Positions 8,161 through 17,379 of a stretch of DNA of 64,000 nt are shown here, one piece after another. The translations under genes were made by a program, and so were the position numbers. Source of the DNA: Actinokineospora diospyrosa (GTDB taxonomy: Bacteria > Actinomycetota > Actinomycetes > Mycobacteriales > Pseudonocardiaceae); contig NZ_JAMTCO010000009.1 of assembly GCF_024171925.1 (NCBI RefSeq), positions 88,620 through 152,619 on the forward strand, given 5' to 3'. The notes under the pieces are model-generated. The model ran no database searches and was not told where the DNA came from. It was given only the letters and a program-made list of their open reading frames with translations. Numbering within the stretch: position 1 is the first letter of the stretch; every line of letters starts with the position of its first letter.

Positions 8161-8526
8161 CTACAACGCCGAGGCGTGCGCGGCGATGATCCGCCACCCC
8201 GTCTCGGCGTGGACCCAGGTTCGCGTGTAACGCATCCGGGCGAGCAGCGGCACGCCGCCGACCGTCCCCTCTAGCGTGCCGAGGAACCACGTGACCCCGG
8301 TGTGCTCGGTGGCGAACACCTGTACGTCCTCTTCGTCCACCCGGGTCAGCGCGTACACGCCCGCCGAGTGCGCGGCGAGGTCATCGGCCTTCGTGTAGAC
8401 CGTTCCGTCCGGACCGGTGAACCGCAGCGCGTCGTCGAGGAGTTCGGCCAGGGCGGCGACATCCGAGGTGAGTTGGGCGGTCTGCAGGCGCCGCTCCGCG
8501 GCGAGGAGGCTGTCGTGGTGGGACAT
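8161..8526 (-). CDS. SnoaL/DUF4440-like protein at the end of the eccC-mycP unit
   Basis: A 121-residue single-domain protein with the NTF2/DUF4440 pattern: LLAAERRLQTAQLTSDVAAL at the start, LRFTGPDGTVYTKAD near residue 38, a central beta-sheet, and RYTRTWVHAETGWRIIAAH at the end. Members bind small molecules or act as isomerases; no substrate can be given. It starts 10 bases after the mycP stop, so it belongs to the same transcript. Its GGAGG lies only one base before the ATG, an unusually short spacing. Confidence 0.75.
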   Translation of the reverse strand: MSHHDSLLAAERRLQTAQLTSDVAALAELLDDALRFTGPDGTVYTKADDLAAHSAGVYALTRVDEEDVQVFATEHTGVTWFLGTLEGTVGGVPLLARMRYTRTWVHAETGWRIIAAHASAL

Positions 8527-8536
8527 ACCTCCACTA

Positions 8537-9682
8537 CTAGCGCACCGCGGGCTCCCAGCGCCGCCGACGGGCCCGGGTGATCACCGCCGCCGATCCGCCC
8601 GCGAGCGCCCCGGCCCCCGCCAGGACCGCCACGAACCACATCGCCGCACGTGCGGGGCCGGTGTCCTCGGCGGGCGGTAGCGTCAACGCCAGGTGTTCGC
8701 GCGTAGCGGACGGTTTCGTCGTCTGTCCGCTCAGGAGCGTGGTGACCGCCGCGACCGGGTCGACGATCCCGTACCCCACCGCCGGGTGCGGGACCTGCCC
8801 GGCAGGCCTATCCGCCGTCGCCATGAGCCTCTTCACGACCTCGGCCGAAGGCAGGTCCGGGTACTGGTCCCGGATCAGGGCGGCGGAGGCGGCGACGAAC
8901 GCGACCGCCAACTCCGGACCTGACGCCAGCCGGTGCCCCGGCCCCGAAGGGCCGATCCCGACCAGCTGCTCGGCGGGCGCGGCCACCGTCGGCTGCGCCC
9001 CCAACTGGACGCTCTTGGCCGGACCGTCCAGTCCGATCGGGGCGACCGCGACCACCCCGTCCATCACCGCCGGGTACGCCCGCTGCTTGGCCTGCCGCGC
9101 CGCGGCGGGCGCGACCACCACCACGTCCCGCGACCGCGCCAACTCCACCGCCGCCTGCAGCTCGGGGGAGTCGACCGTGTTGATGACCCCGATCGCGATG
9201 ATCCGCGCCCCGCTGTCCACCCCGGCCCGGATCCCGGCCGCCAACAACCCGGGCTCGACGCGCGCCGGGTCGTTGGTCACCCGGACCGGCACGATCTGCG
9301 CCTCGGGCGCGATCCCCACGAACGCCGTCTTCTCCCGCGGCCGGGCCGCGATCAGCCCGGCCAGGAACGTGCCGTGCCCGGCGCAGTCGGTGTTCGCCGG
9401 ACCACCGGCGACGTCAACCCCCTCGGCGACCGCACCCGCCAGCGTCGGCGCTTCCGCGCTGACCCCGGTGTCGACCACCGCGATCCGCACCGCGCCTTTG
9501 GTCATCGGCCACACCCGCTGCGGCGCCAGCCGCTTCTGCGCCCACGGTTCCGGTTGCGCCACCGTCAGCTCCGGCGGCGCGCACTGCCCCGGTTGCTGGG
9601 CCAGGGCGGGAACCGGTGCCGCCAGCACCAGGGCGACCGCGACGACCGCCGTGACCACCGCGACCACCGCGTTCGTCCTCAT
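8537..9682 (-). CDS. mycP: Mycosin-like T7SS protein, predicted pseudoprotease
   Basis: A 381-residue homologue of MycP, the subtilase-fold component of ESX secretion systems. Residues 1-29 are a signal peptide, 60-315 the subtilase domain, and 345-367 a C-terminal transmembrane anchor followed by RARRRR, the usual mycosin topology. Asp71 (VVDTGV) and His103 (AGHGT) of the triad are present. The serine motif normally read as SGTSYAA is here SGPELAV, putting Glu257 in the serine position. The oxyanion asparagine (AAAGN in mycosins) is replaced by Ala195 (APAAA). It should therefore not cleave peptides. Mycosins are known to stabilise the ESX membrane complex independently of proteolysis, which this protein could still do. 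Its ATG overlaps the eccC stop. Confidence 0.88.
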   Translation of the reverse strand: MRTNAVVAVVTAVVAVALVLAAPVPALAQQPGQCAPPELTVAQPEPWAQKRLAPQRVWPMTKGAVRIAVVDTGVSAEAPTLAGAVAEGVDVAGGPANTDCAGHGTFLAGLIAARPREKTAFVGIAPEAQIVPVRVTNDPARVEPGLLAAGIRAGVDSGARIIAIGVINTVDSPELQAAVELARSRDVVVVAPAAARQAKQRAYPAVMDGVVAVAPIGLDGPAKSVQLGAQPTVAAPAEQLVGIGPSGPGHRLASGPELAVAFVAASAALIRDQYPDLPSAEVVKRLMATADRPAGQVPHPAVGYGIVDPVAAVTTLLSGQTTKPSATREHLALTLPPAEDTGPARAAMWFVAVLAGAGALAGGSAAVITRARRRRWEPAVR

Positions 9683-12600
9683 GCCGGCTCCTCCGTCCAC
9701 CCGATCTGCAGCGACGTGGCGTCGCGGCGGGTGACCAGCAGCGCCCGCCCGGGCGGCATCTGCCGCCCGCGCTGGCCGTTGAGCAGCGGCATCTCGTTGC
9801 CCGGCACCGACAGCGCCAGGTCCGGGGTGTTCGACTCCTGCAACCGGCGCACCACCGCGTCCATCGACATCCGGCCCGACCCGGCCGCGGCGCGGGCCAG
9901 GACTACGTGCAGGCCGATGTCCCCGGCCTGCGGCAGCAGCTCCACCAGCGAGTCCAGCGGGCCACCCACCCCGCTGTTGAGCAGGTCGTAGTCGTCGACG
10001 ATGACGAAGTACTCCGGGCCGCTCCACCAGTCGCGCTCGCGCAGCCTGCTCGGCGTGATGTCCGCGCCGGGCACCCTGGCCTTGAGCTCGGCGGCCAGCG
10101 GCCGGATCAGCTCCGCGGCCGGACCGGAGGACACCGCCACACCGTGCCGGTACTCCTCCGGGACCGAGTCCAGCAGCCCGCGCCGCGAGTCCAGCAGCAC
10201 GATCCGCGCGTCCTCGGGCCTATAGGCCTTCGGGATCGCCCGCGCGATGAGCCGCAGCACCGCAGTCTTACCGCTACCGGTGTCACCCAGCACTGTCAGG
10301 TGCGGGCGAGACGAGAAGTCGTGCCACACCGGCTTGAGGTCCAGCTCACCCGAGCCCAGCGCGACCCGCATCCGCCCTTCGGGCTCGGGCAGCTCCTCGG
10401 CGGGAAGCACCGCGGGCAGCGTCCGCACCCGGGCCGCCGACGGGCCCGTCCAGCACTCGGCGACCGAGCGGGCCAGCTCGCGGGTCGCCTCGGCCAGCCC
10501 CTCGGCGGTGGCTGCACCGTCCGCGCGGGGGACCGCGGCGAGGAAGTGCAGCTTGTCCTGGGTCAGGCCGCGGCCGGGCAGCCGGGGCACCTGACCCGCC
10601 TTGCGCATGTCGATGACCGAGTCGATCGCGTCGCCCAGCCGCAGCTCCAGCCGGGTGCCGAGCTGGTCGCGCAGCCCGCTGTGCACATCGGACCAGCGAC
10701 CCGCGGTGATCATCAGGTGCACGCCGTAGGCGAGGCCGCGCACCGTCATCTGCCGGATGGTGTGGTCGTGCTGCTCGAAGTCCGCGCGCAGCGACCCCCA
10801 GCCGTCCACCACCAGGAACACATCGCCGTACGGGTCCTCGGCGAACTCGCCCGCCGCGCGGCGCTCCCGGTAGGCGGCCATGCTCTCGATGCCGTGCTCG
10901 GCGAACAGCTTCTCCCGCTCGGCGAGCACCCCCTTCACCTCGGCGATGGTGCGACCCACCCGCTCGGGCTGCAGGCGCCCGCAGACACCACCGACGTGCG
11001 GTAGGCCCTCCAGTACCGACAAGGTGCCGCCACCGAAGTCCAAGCAGTAGAACTGCACCTCCGACGGCGTGTGCGTCATCGCCAGTGCCGTGATCAGCGT
11101 CCGCAGCAAGGTGCTCTTACCGGACTGGGTACCGCCCGCGATGCCCACGTGCCCGCCGGAGCCGGACAGGTCCACCATGTGCAGGTCGCGAACCTGCTCG
11201 AACGGCTTGTCGACCACACCCACCGGGATCTTCAGGCCACCGCGCCCAGGCCAGTCGGCAGGCGTAAGACCGAACTCGGGGTCCGGCACCAACGGGGGGA
11301 GGAGCTGGTCCAGCGGCGGCGGGGAGTCCAACGGCGGCAGCCACACCTGGTGCGCGGGAGGTCCTTGCCCCAACAGCTTGTCGACGGCCACGTCCAAGAC
11401 GGTGTCGATGTGCTCATCGGCGACCGGGGCGGCAGTCACCTGTTCGACCTCCATGGCCGTGGGCAACCTGCCCGCGCCGAACGCCACAACCTGCCTACGC
11501 ACCTCCTCTTGCCGCTGCTCCTTCGTGCGTCGCTGATAGCGGCCAGAGACGTAAGCGGCCTTGAATCGCACAAGAGTCGCCACATCGCTGCGCAGGTAAC
11601 CGTTGCCGGGAGCGCTGGGCAGCTGGTACGCGTCAGGCACACCAATGACCGACCGGCTCTCCATCGCCGAGAACGTGCGCAGACCGATCCGGTACGACAG
11701 GTGGCTCTCCAGCTTGTGCATGCGCCCGTCGTCGATGCGCTGCGAGGCCAGCAGCAGGTGCACCCCCAGCGACCGGCCGAGGCGGCCGATCATGACGAAC
11801 AGCTCCGCGAAGTCCGGGTTGGCGGCCAGCAGCTCGCTGAACTCGTCGACGATGAGGAACAGCGTCGGCAGCGGGTCCAGCGCCGCGCCCGCCTGCCTGG
11901 CGCGCTCGTAGTCCAGCAGCGAGCTGTAGTTGCCCGCCGCCCGCAGCAGCTCCTGGCGGCGCACCATCTCACCGTGCAGCGAGTCCTGCATGCGGGTCAC
12001 CAGCGGCGCCTCGTCGGCGAGGTTGGTGATCACCGCCGAGGTGTGCGGCAGCCGGTCCAGGCCCAGGAACGTCGCGCCGCCCTTGAAGTCGACCAGCACG
12101 AAGTTGAGGATCTCCGAGGAGTGCGTCATCGCCAGCCCCAGGACCAGGGTGCGCAGCAGCTCGGACTTGCCGGACCCGGTCGCCCCGATCAGCAGCCCGT
12201 GCGGACCCATGCCGCCCTGCGCCGACTCCTTGATGTCCAGGTCGACCGACGACCCGTCCTCCGCGATGCCCAGCGGGATGCGGAACCGCTCACTGCCCAT
12301 CCCGGTGCGCCACAGCGACTTCGGGTCGAGGGCGTCCAGGTCGGCGACACCGAGCAGGCGCGGCAGGTCGAAGTCGGCGACCATCGGCTCGGCGACGTCA
12401 CCGGTGGAGTTGATCCGGTAGGGCGAGATCACCCGGGCAAGCGCGCCGACGCGCGGCACGCTCAACAGGTCAGGGCGGCCCAACCGCGTCCGCACCTGCT
12501 GACCGGTGCGGTCGGTCCGGACCGTGTGCATGTCGGTTGGCGTGACCTCCAACCGCAACCGCGAACGGCCTGCGGCGCCCTCTAGCGCGCCGGAGATGTC

Positions 12601-13626
12601 CAACACCACGGTGTTGCGGTAGCCCGCCGCGGCCAGCCGGGACTCGGTAGGCACATCAACCCCGTCAAGCACGACGACGACGTAAGGCTCATCGCGACTC
12701 GGTGTGGCCGCGGCCTCGAACCGGGCCCGCTCCTCGAGCTCAGCTGCCAACAGCTCGGTCAGTGCGTCTACGCCATCCGCGAGCAGGCGTACCTGCCCGG
12801 CGCCGTCCTGCTCAACCGGGTGCTGCGCGTGCGGCAGCCACTTGACCCAGTCCCAGTCAGCCAGCCGATCGGGCGCCGCGCACACCGCGACCCGCAGGTC
12901 CTCGGGGGAGTGGAAGGTGACCAGCTGGGCGAGGATCGCGCGCACCGAGGCGCGGATGGTGTCCTCGTCGCCGGAGAACCGGATCTGCGCGAACCCGCGC
13001 AGGAACAACGCGGTGGGCTGGTCGGCGATCGTCGTATAGGCGTTGATGAACCGGCGCAGCGCCCGCGCCGAGAGCGGCTCCAGGTCGGCGACCGGCTTGG
13101 TGTTGAGCGGGTTCATCGCCATCGCCAGCCGCTGCGGGCCCACCCCGATGCGGACCTCGGCGAAGTCGGCGTGTGCGGCGCGGCGCTCCCACAGCCTGCT
13201 GGTCATCGCCACCGACCACAGCGCGACAGGCTCCGGGTGCCGCCAGCCCAGCGCGGTCCGCTGCTGGTCGGCGACCGCGCGGACCTGCGCACGCGTACCG
13301 GACAGGTAGCGCAGGTAGTCCCGCCGCTCGCCCCGCAGCCGCTGGCGCCGGTCGGCGCCGCCGCGGCCCATCTGGCCGAACAGCATCATGACGCCCATCA
13401 GGCCCATCATCCCGGCCATCATCAACGCCATCTGCGGGTTCTGCGGCCCCATGAAGAACAACATGGCGCCGCCACCGCCGATGACCATGGGCAGGTACAT
13501 GAGCATGCCGCCCATGCCGCCGCCGATGGTCTCGGGCAGCACCGGCGGCTCCTGCAGGGACAACTCCCCGCCCGGCATCTCCGGCGGCTTCTCCCGTGCC
13601 TGCCTGCGAAACAGCGTGGTGCTCAT
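9679..13626 (-). CDS. eccC: Type VII secretion ATPase EccC (single chain, three ATPase domains)
   Basis: A 1,315-residue FtsK/SpoIIIE-type motor that recognises and energises T7SS substrates at the membrane. Two transmembrane helices lie near residues 40-85. Three P-loop domains follow: GATGSGKS with Lys487, GGTQSGKS with Lys837, and GDTGSGKT with Lys1120, with Walker B strands LFLIVDEFSEL, VFLVVDGWGSL and YFVIVDDYDLL. Domain 2 lacks the second acidic residue. EccCa and EccCb are fused here, as in ESX-3/4/5 rather than ESX-1. The start was set at the ATG at 13626; an upstream in-frame ATG would add 24 non-conserved residues. Its stop overlaps mycP (ATGA), and eccD is divergent. Confidence 0.95.
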   Translation of the reverse strand: MSTTLFRRQAREKPPEMPGGELSLQEPPVLPETIGGGMGGMLMYLPMVIGGGGAMLFFMGPQNPQMALMMAGMMGLMGVMMLFGQMGRGGADRRQRLRGERRDYLRYLSGTRAQVRAVADQQRTALGWRHPEPVALWSVAMTSRLWERRAAHADFAEVRIGVGPQRLAMAMNPLNTKPVADLEPLSARALRRFINAYTTIADQPTALFLRGFAQIRFSGDEDTIRASVRAILAQLVTFHSPEDLRVAVCAAPDRLADWDWVKWLPHAQHPVEQDGAGQVRLLADGVDALTELLAAELEERARFEAAATPSRDEPYVVVVLDGVDVPTESRLAAAGYRNTVVLDISGALEGAAGRSRLRLEVTPTDMHTVRTDRTGQQVRTRLGRPDLLSVPRVGALARVISPYRINSTGDVAEPMVADFDLPRLLGVADLDALDPKSLWRTGMGSERFRIPLGIAEDGSSVDLDIKESAQGGMGPHGLLIGATGSGKSELLRTLVLGLAMTHSSEILNFVLVDFKGGATFLGLDRLPHTSAVITNLADEAPLVTRMQDSLHGEMVRRQELLRAAGNYSSLLDYERARQAGAALDPLPTLFLIVDEFSELLAANPDFAELFVMIGRLGRSLGVHLLLASQRIDDGRMHKLESHLSYRIGLRTFSAMESRSVIGVPDAYQLPSAPGNGYLRSDVATLVRFKAAYVSGRYQRRTKEQRQEEVRRQVVAFGAGRLPTAMEVEQVTAAPVADEHIDTVLDVAVDKLLGQGPPAHQVWLPPLDSPPPLDQLLPPLVPDPEFGLTPADWPGRGGLKIPVGVVDKPFEQVRDLHMVDLSGSGGHVGIAGGTQSGKSTLLRTLITALAMTHTPSEVQFYCLDFGGGTLSVLEGLPHVGGVCGRLQPERVGRTIAEVKGVLAEREKLFAEHGIESMAAYRERRAAGEFAEDPYGDVFLVVDGWGSLRADFEQHDHTIRQMTVRGLAYGVHLMITAGRWSDVHSGLRDQLGTRLELRLGDAIDSVIDMRKAGQVPRLPGRGLTQDKLHFLAAVPRADGAATAEGLAEATRELARSVAECWTGPSAARVRTLPAVLPAEELPEPEGRMRVALGSGELDLKPVWHDFSSRPHLTVLGDTGSGKTAVLRLIARAIPKAYRPEDARIVLLDSRRGLLDSVPEEYRHGVAVSSGPAAELIRPLAAELKARVPGADITPSRLRERDWWSGPEYFVIVDDYDLLNSGVGGPLDSLVELLPQAGDIGLHVVLARAAAGSGRMSMDAVVRRLQESNTPDLALSVPGNEMPLLNGQRGRQMPPGRALLVTRRDATSLQIGWTEEPA

Positions 13627-13792
13627 CCGTCCACTCCCTGACCGTCCCGGCTGCTGCCCGTCACCTCCTACACGGGCGGTCGGGGTCGGTGAGTTCACCG
13701 GACTTCGCGCGGTACCACCGGTTGCCCGCGCGTCACCCGAAGTTCACCGAACCCGGCTGAACCGTCCGCGCCACCGCGCCCGTGTCCTGGGC
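13627..13792. promoter_or_regulatory. Divergent promoter region between eccC and eccD
   Basis: This 166-base gap must hold promoters for both halves of the T7SS locus. It contains a near-direct repeat, AGTTCACCGGAC at 13692-13703 and AGTTCACCGAAC at 13741-13752, 49 bases apart. This is a candidate site for a shared regulator. No confident -10/-35 pair was seen. Confidence 0.4.
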
Positions 13793-15175
13793 ATGGCCAC
13801 CACCGCAGCCGCGGGTTCCGGCGAGATGTGCAGGCTGACCATTTGCGGGCCTGCCTCCCGCGTCGAACTCGCCGTACCAGCCCATGTCCCGCTCGCCGAC
13901 CTGATGCCGACGGTCCTCGGCCACCTCGACCCCGCCCTGGCCACCACCGGCCTGGCGCACGGGGGATGGGTGTTGCAGCGCCTCGGCGAACCGCCGCTGG
14001 ACGAGGACCACGGCACCGCCGCCCTCGGCCTCTACGACGGCGACCTGCTGCACCTGCGCCCCCGTGACGCACTGCTCCCGCTGGTCGACTTCGACGACCT
14101 GGTGGACGGCATCCACACCGGCTTGTCCTCTCGCGAGGACAAATGGCGGCCCGCGCTCACCAGGCGCATCTTGGTCGTGTTGATGGCTCTTACCGCCGCC
14201 ACCGCCGTGTTCGCTGCGGGCGCCAATGCCATCTTCGCGGGTGCCACCGCTCTAGTCCTGCTGGCCGCTGCTGCGGCGTCGAGTCGCGCGTTGGGCGATC
14301 GCCCCGCCGCGTTGGCATTGGCCGGGATAGGGACGGTTTCCGCCACCCTGGCGGGTTTGGCGATCCCCACCGGAAGCCATCCACTGGGCAGCCTGTTCAC
14401 CGGACCCGGTGTGCTGGCAGGTGCCGCTGCCGCCACCGTGGCCGCGATCATCGCCCGAGTGGCGGTAGGCGGGCCGGACGCCCCCTTCACCGCGGTGGGG
14501 CTAGCGGCGCTGCTGGCCACCATCGGCGGGGGATTCGCGACAGCCACGGGCCTCGGCGGAGCTGCCGCGGCGTCGTTGACACTGGTCATCGCTCTCACTC
14601 TGGTTCGCGCCGCACCACTTGCTTCCGCGAGGTTGGCAGGTCTCGCCGTCGACCAGGTACCCACAAGTGCCGCCGAGTTCCAGCAAGACCTCGACCCGCA
14701 ACCCAGCTCGCGAGTCCTCGACAGCGCCAACCGCGCAAACGCTTACCTCACCGCGTTCTTCTTGGCTCTAGGCTTCGTCGCCGGTGTCTCTATGGTCGTC
14801 CTTGCCTTCAACAGCAAGTGGGACGCCAAGACACTCGCCGCTGTCACCGCCTTGCTGATGCTCTTGCACGCCAGGGAACTCAACGCCACATACCAACGCT
14901 TGTCCGCGATGGTCCCAGCGATCGCCGGTTTGCTCGCCTTGCTCGTGGTAGGCACAACCGAGGTGTCAGAACCGTTCCGTCCAGTTGTGGTCGGTGGGCT
15001 CATCATCGTCGCCGGTCTTGTGCTTGCTGCGGCGCACCTCATCCCCGACCGCAAACTCGTGCCGCGCTGGGGCCGTTGGGGCGACCTGCTGCACTGGGCC
15101 ACCGCTCTCGCCGTCATCCCGTTGGCTCTATCGGCCATGGGTGTGTACGCCGCGATCATGGGTGCTTGGTCCTAA
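13793..15175 (+). CDS. eccD: Type VII secretion integral membrane protein EccD
   Basis: A 460-residue protein from ATG 13793. Residues about 10-90 form the ubiquitin-like N-terminal domain of EccD (CRLTICGPASRVELAVP, then LADLMPTVLGHL and LYDGDLLHLRPRDA). The rest has about eleven hydrophobic helices, the membrane pore scaffold of the ESX complex, with the conserved polar loop (SAAEFQQDLDPQPS) between helix groups. Length and topology match EccD proteins. It heads the plus-strand T7SS transcript, opposite eccC, and is followed by eccB after 82 bases. Confidence 0.93.
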   Translation: MATTAAAGSGEMCRLTICGPASRVELAVPAHVPLADLMPTVLGHLDPALATTGLAHGGWVLQRLGEPPLDEDHGTAALGLYDGDLLHLRPRDALLPLVDFDDLVDGIHTGLSSREDKWRPALTRRILVVLMALTAATAVFAAGANAIFAGATALVLLAAAAASSRALGDRPAALALAGIGTVSATLAGLAIPTGSHPLGSLFTGPGVLAGAAAATVAAIIARVAVGGPDAPFTAVGLAALLATIGGGFATATGLGGAAAASLTLVIALTLVRAAPLASARLAGLAVDQVPTSAAEFQQDLDPQPSSRVLDSANRANAYLTAFFLALGFVAGVSMVVLAFNSKWDAKTLAAVTALLMLLHARELNATYQRLSAMVPAIAGLLALLVVGTTEVSEPFRPVVVGGLIIVAGLVLAAAHLIPDRKLVPRWGRWGDLLHWATALAVIPLALSAMGVYAAIMGAWS

Positions 15176-15257
15176 GAGGCGTGAACCTTTTCCCTTGCAC
15201 CACACGTGTTCTGAGTAGCCGAGCAAGTTCTTAGCGAGAGAGAAGGGAGGCAGGCCC

Positions 15258-16592
15258 ATGTACAGCAGGCGAGACCAGGTCCAGGCCCACTCGTTCCTCG
15301 TCGGCAGGCTGGTGAGCGCGGTCCTGCGGGTCGACCCCGACGCGCTGGACCGGCCGCTGCGGCGCACCGTCGTCGGCCTCTTCGGCGGCACCGCGGTCGC
15401 GGGCCTGGTGGTCGTGGTGGTCCTCGTGATCGGCCTGCTCTCCCCCGGCGGCAAGGACACCTGGCGCGAGCCGGGCGCCCTGATCGTCGACGAGGACACC
15501 GGCAGCCGCTACCTCATGCACGAGGGCAAGTTGCGCCCCGTCCTCAACTACGCCTCGGCCCGGCTGCTGCTCGGTGCCAACCCCAAGGTCGCCACCGTCG
15601 CCACCGCCGACCTCGCCGGGGTGCCGCAGGGCGGCCCCGTCGGGATCATGGGCGCCCCCGACACCCTCCCCGGCGCCGGTGGCCCGCCCCGCGCCTGGAC
15701 CGTGTGCGCCATGTCCACACCGGACGGCCCCGGGGTCACCCTGGCGGTCACCGCCGACGGGCAGTCGATCCCGGCCACCGACGGCGCGCTGCTGGTCCGC
15801 GCCCCCAACGGCGCCACCCACCTCGCCTGGCGCGACCGCCGGATGCGGGTCACCGCGACCTGGGTGCCCACCGCGCTCGGTCTGGACCCCGGCTCCGCCG
15901 TGCCGGTCACCGAGTCCTGGCTCAACGCCCTCCCCGCAGGACCCGACCTCGGCTCGCCGAAGGTCGAACGCGGGGGAGAAGGACAGGTCATCGCCGGTAA
16001 GACCACCACCATCGGGCAGCTCCTCCAGGTCCCGGAAGCCGTTGTCGGTGACCGGTTCTACCTGGTCCAGCGCGGTGGCCTGCTACCGGTGAGCGCGACC
16101 GTCGCCGCGCTGCTCGTCGCCGACCCCGCCTCGACCGAGCCGCCGCGCCAGGTCACCGCCTCCGCGTTGGCCGCCGCGACAATGCTGCCCACCCCCGACT
16201 GGCAGAACGCCCTCCCGGCAGAGCTGCCCGAGCCCATGGAGATGGGCAACGGCACACCGTGCGTGCGGTGGGCGGGGGAGAAGGCCGAAGTGGTCGTCGC
16301 CCCGCGGCGCGACGGTGAGCCCGACCCCGCCGTCCAGGGAGCGGGCCGTGACAACCGCACCGCGGACCGCGTCCAGGTCGCCCCCGGCGCCGGGCTCCTC
16401 GTCCGCACCCGCCCGGCCCCCGGCGTACCCGGGGCGGGCATGTACCTCGTCACCGACGCAGGAACCAAGTTCCCCGTCGCGAGCGGCGACGCCGCCGCCG
16501 CGCTGGGTCAACCCGCGGACAGCGCCGCGCAGGTCCCCGCGGACCTCCTCGCGCTGCTGCCCACCGGGCCCGTGCTCGACAAGCTCGCCTGA
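15258..16592 (+). CDS. eccB: Type VII secretion protein EccB
   Basis: A 444-residue ESX core component. The start MYSRRDQVQAHSFLVGRL is the typical EccB opening, preceded by GAAGGGAGG. One transmembrane helix spans residues about 38-61. The large C-terminal domain lies outside the membrane and has the repeated R-domains of EccB, with LVDEDTGSRYLMHEGKL-like text near 75 and a cysteine pair (WTVCAMS, GTPCVRW) able to form the known disulfide. EccB lies at the periplasmic face of the pore. It is in one unit with eccD and the small helical substrates that start 18 bases downstream. Confidence 0.93.
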   Translation: MYSRRDQVQAHSFLVGRLVSAVLRVDPDALDRPLRRTVVGLFGGTAVAGLVVVVVLVIGLLSPGGKDTWREPGALIVDEDTGSRYLMHEGKLRPVLNYASARLLLGANPKVATVATADLAGVPQGGPVGIMGAPDTLPGAGGPPRAWTVCAMSTPDGPGVTLAVTADGQSIPATDGALLVRAPNGATHLAWRDRRMRVTATWVPTALGLDPGSAVPVTESWLNALPAGPDLGSPKVERGGEGQVIAGKTTTIGQLLQVPEAVVGDRFYLVQRGGLLPVSATVAALLVADPASTEPPRQVTASALAAATMLPTPDWQNALPAELPEPMEMGNGTPCVRWAGEKAEVVVAPRRDGEPDPAVQGAGRDNRTADRVQVAPGAGLLVRTRPAPGVPGAGMYLVTDAGTKFPVASGDAAAALGQPADSAAQVPADLLALLPTGPVLDKLA

Positions 16593-16610
16593 CACCGAAG
16601 GAGAACGAAG

Positions 16611-16907
16611 ATGGCCAACCGTTACGGCTACGACGACGCCACCCTCCAGGGCATCATCACGGCCACCGACACCAGCCTGCAGAACATGGGCACCCTCAAC
16701 CAGAACGTCATGGGCATCCAGGGGATGCTGCCCTCGGTCAACAACTCCACCTCCGGCATCAAGCTCGCCGCCGCGATCGGTGACTGGACCGGCGACTTCA
16801 ACCTGGTCAAGAACCAGCTCGAGGCGCTCAACGCCAAGGCGCAGGCGCTGCTGCAGACCAACCGCACCGCCGACACCGACGCGGACTCGGCCTCCAACTC
16901 CGCCTGA
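16611..16907 (+). CDS. WXG100 family protein (Esx-like)
   Basis: A 98-residue helical-hairpin protein of WXG100 size. The turn carries WTG (in GDWTGDF, about residue 59), the family's W-x-G signature, between two amphipathic helices. The second helix (NLVKNQLEALNAKAQALL) leads into a polar tail rich in D, S, A. Such proteins are exported by the T7SS, normally as dimers, with a C-terminal secretion signal read by EccC. It lies 18 bases after eccB with AAGGAGA as ribosome site. Its probable partner is the next gene. Confidence 0.85.
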   Translation: MANRYGYDDATLQGIITATDTSLQNMGTLNQNVMGIQGMLPSVNNSTSGIKLAAAIGDWTGDFNLVKNQLEALNAKAQALLQTNRTADTDADSASNSA

Positions 16908-16970
16908 TAGCCCTAGCTCGACCAGATAGCGCTACCGCGAGACCCCAGAGAATCCTGAGAGGACAGTGCG

Positions 16971-17261
16971 ATGACCGCCTTCGACATCGACCACGACGGC
17001 TACCTCGAGCTCAACGAGCAGCTCTACATGTACGTCCGCCAGCTCGGCGACATCCTCACCAACCTGAACACCTCGCTCAAGAACATCGAGGTCGCCACCC
17101 AGGGCAAGGCCACGCCGCTGTGGCAGGAGGCCCAGCAGCAGTGGACGCTGACCTACACCGACATGGAGACCAAGCTGAACTCCCAGTCGCTGTCGTCGAT
17201 CAACGTGCACGAGATCTTCTCCGAGGGCGACAGCCGCGGCCAGGGCATCATGCTGGGCTGA
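16971..17261 (+). CDS. WXG100-like protein with degenerate motif
   Basis: A 96-residue all-helical protein in the position of an Esx partner. The first helix (YLELNEQLYMYVRQLGDILTNL) and second helix (LWQEAQQQWTLTYTDMETKL) fit a WXG100 hairpin, but the turn reads TPLWQEAQQQW, so tryptophan is kept while the glycine two residues later is replaced by glutamate. It would be expected to pair with the upstream protein. It ends with a large hairpin 8 bases after the stop. Confidence 0.8.
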   Translation: MTAFDIDHDGYLELNEQLYMYVRQLGDILTNLNTSLKNIEVATQGKATPLWQEAQQQWTLTYTDMETKLNSQSLSSINVHEIFSEGDSRGQGIMLG

Positions 17262-17268
17262 TCCCGCG

Positions 17269-17313
17269 GGGGCGCCGCGCTCCACTGCCTCCACAGTGGA
17301 CGCGTGGCGCCCC
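17269..17313 (+). terminator. Hairpin between Esx-like genes, attenuator or terminator
   Basis: Nested inverted repeats: GGGGCGCC (17269-17276) with GGCGCCCC (17306-17313), and TCCACTG (17281-17287) with CAGTGGA (17294-17300) around a CCTCCA loop. No U-tract follows. It would lower transcription past the first two Esx-like genes, making these small substrates more abundant than the downstream genes. Confidence 0.6.
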
Positions 17314-17379
17314 GCCCCTGCCCCGCCCCCTCGCGCCACCCACACCCCCGCACCCCGCCGCCCACAGGGAGAACCCATC

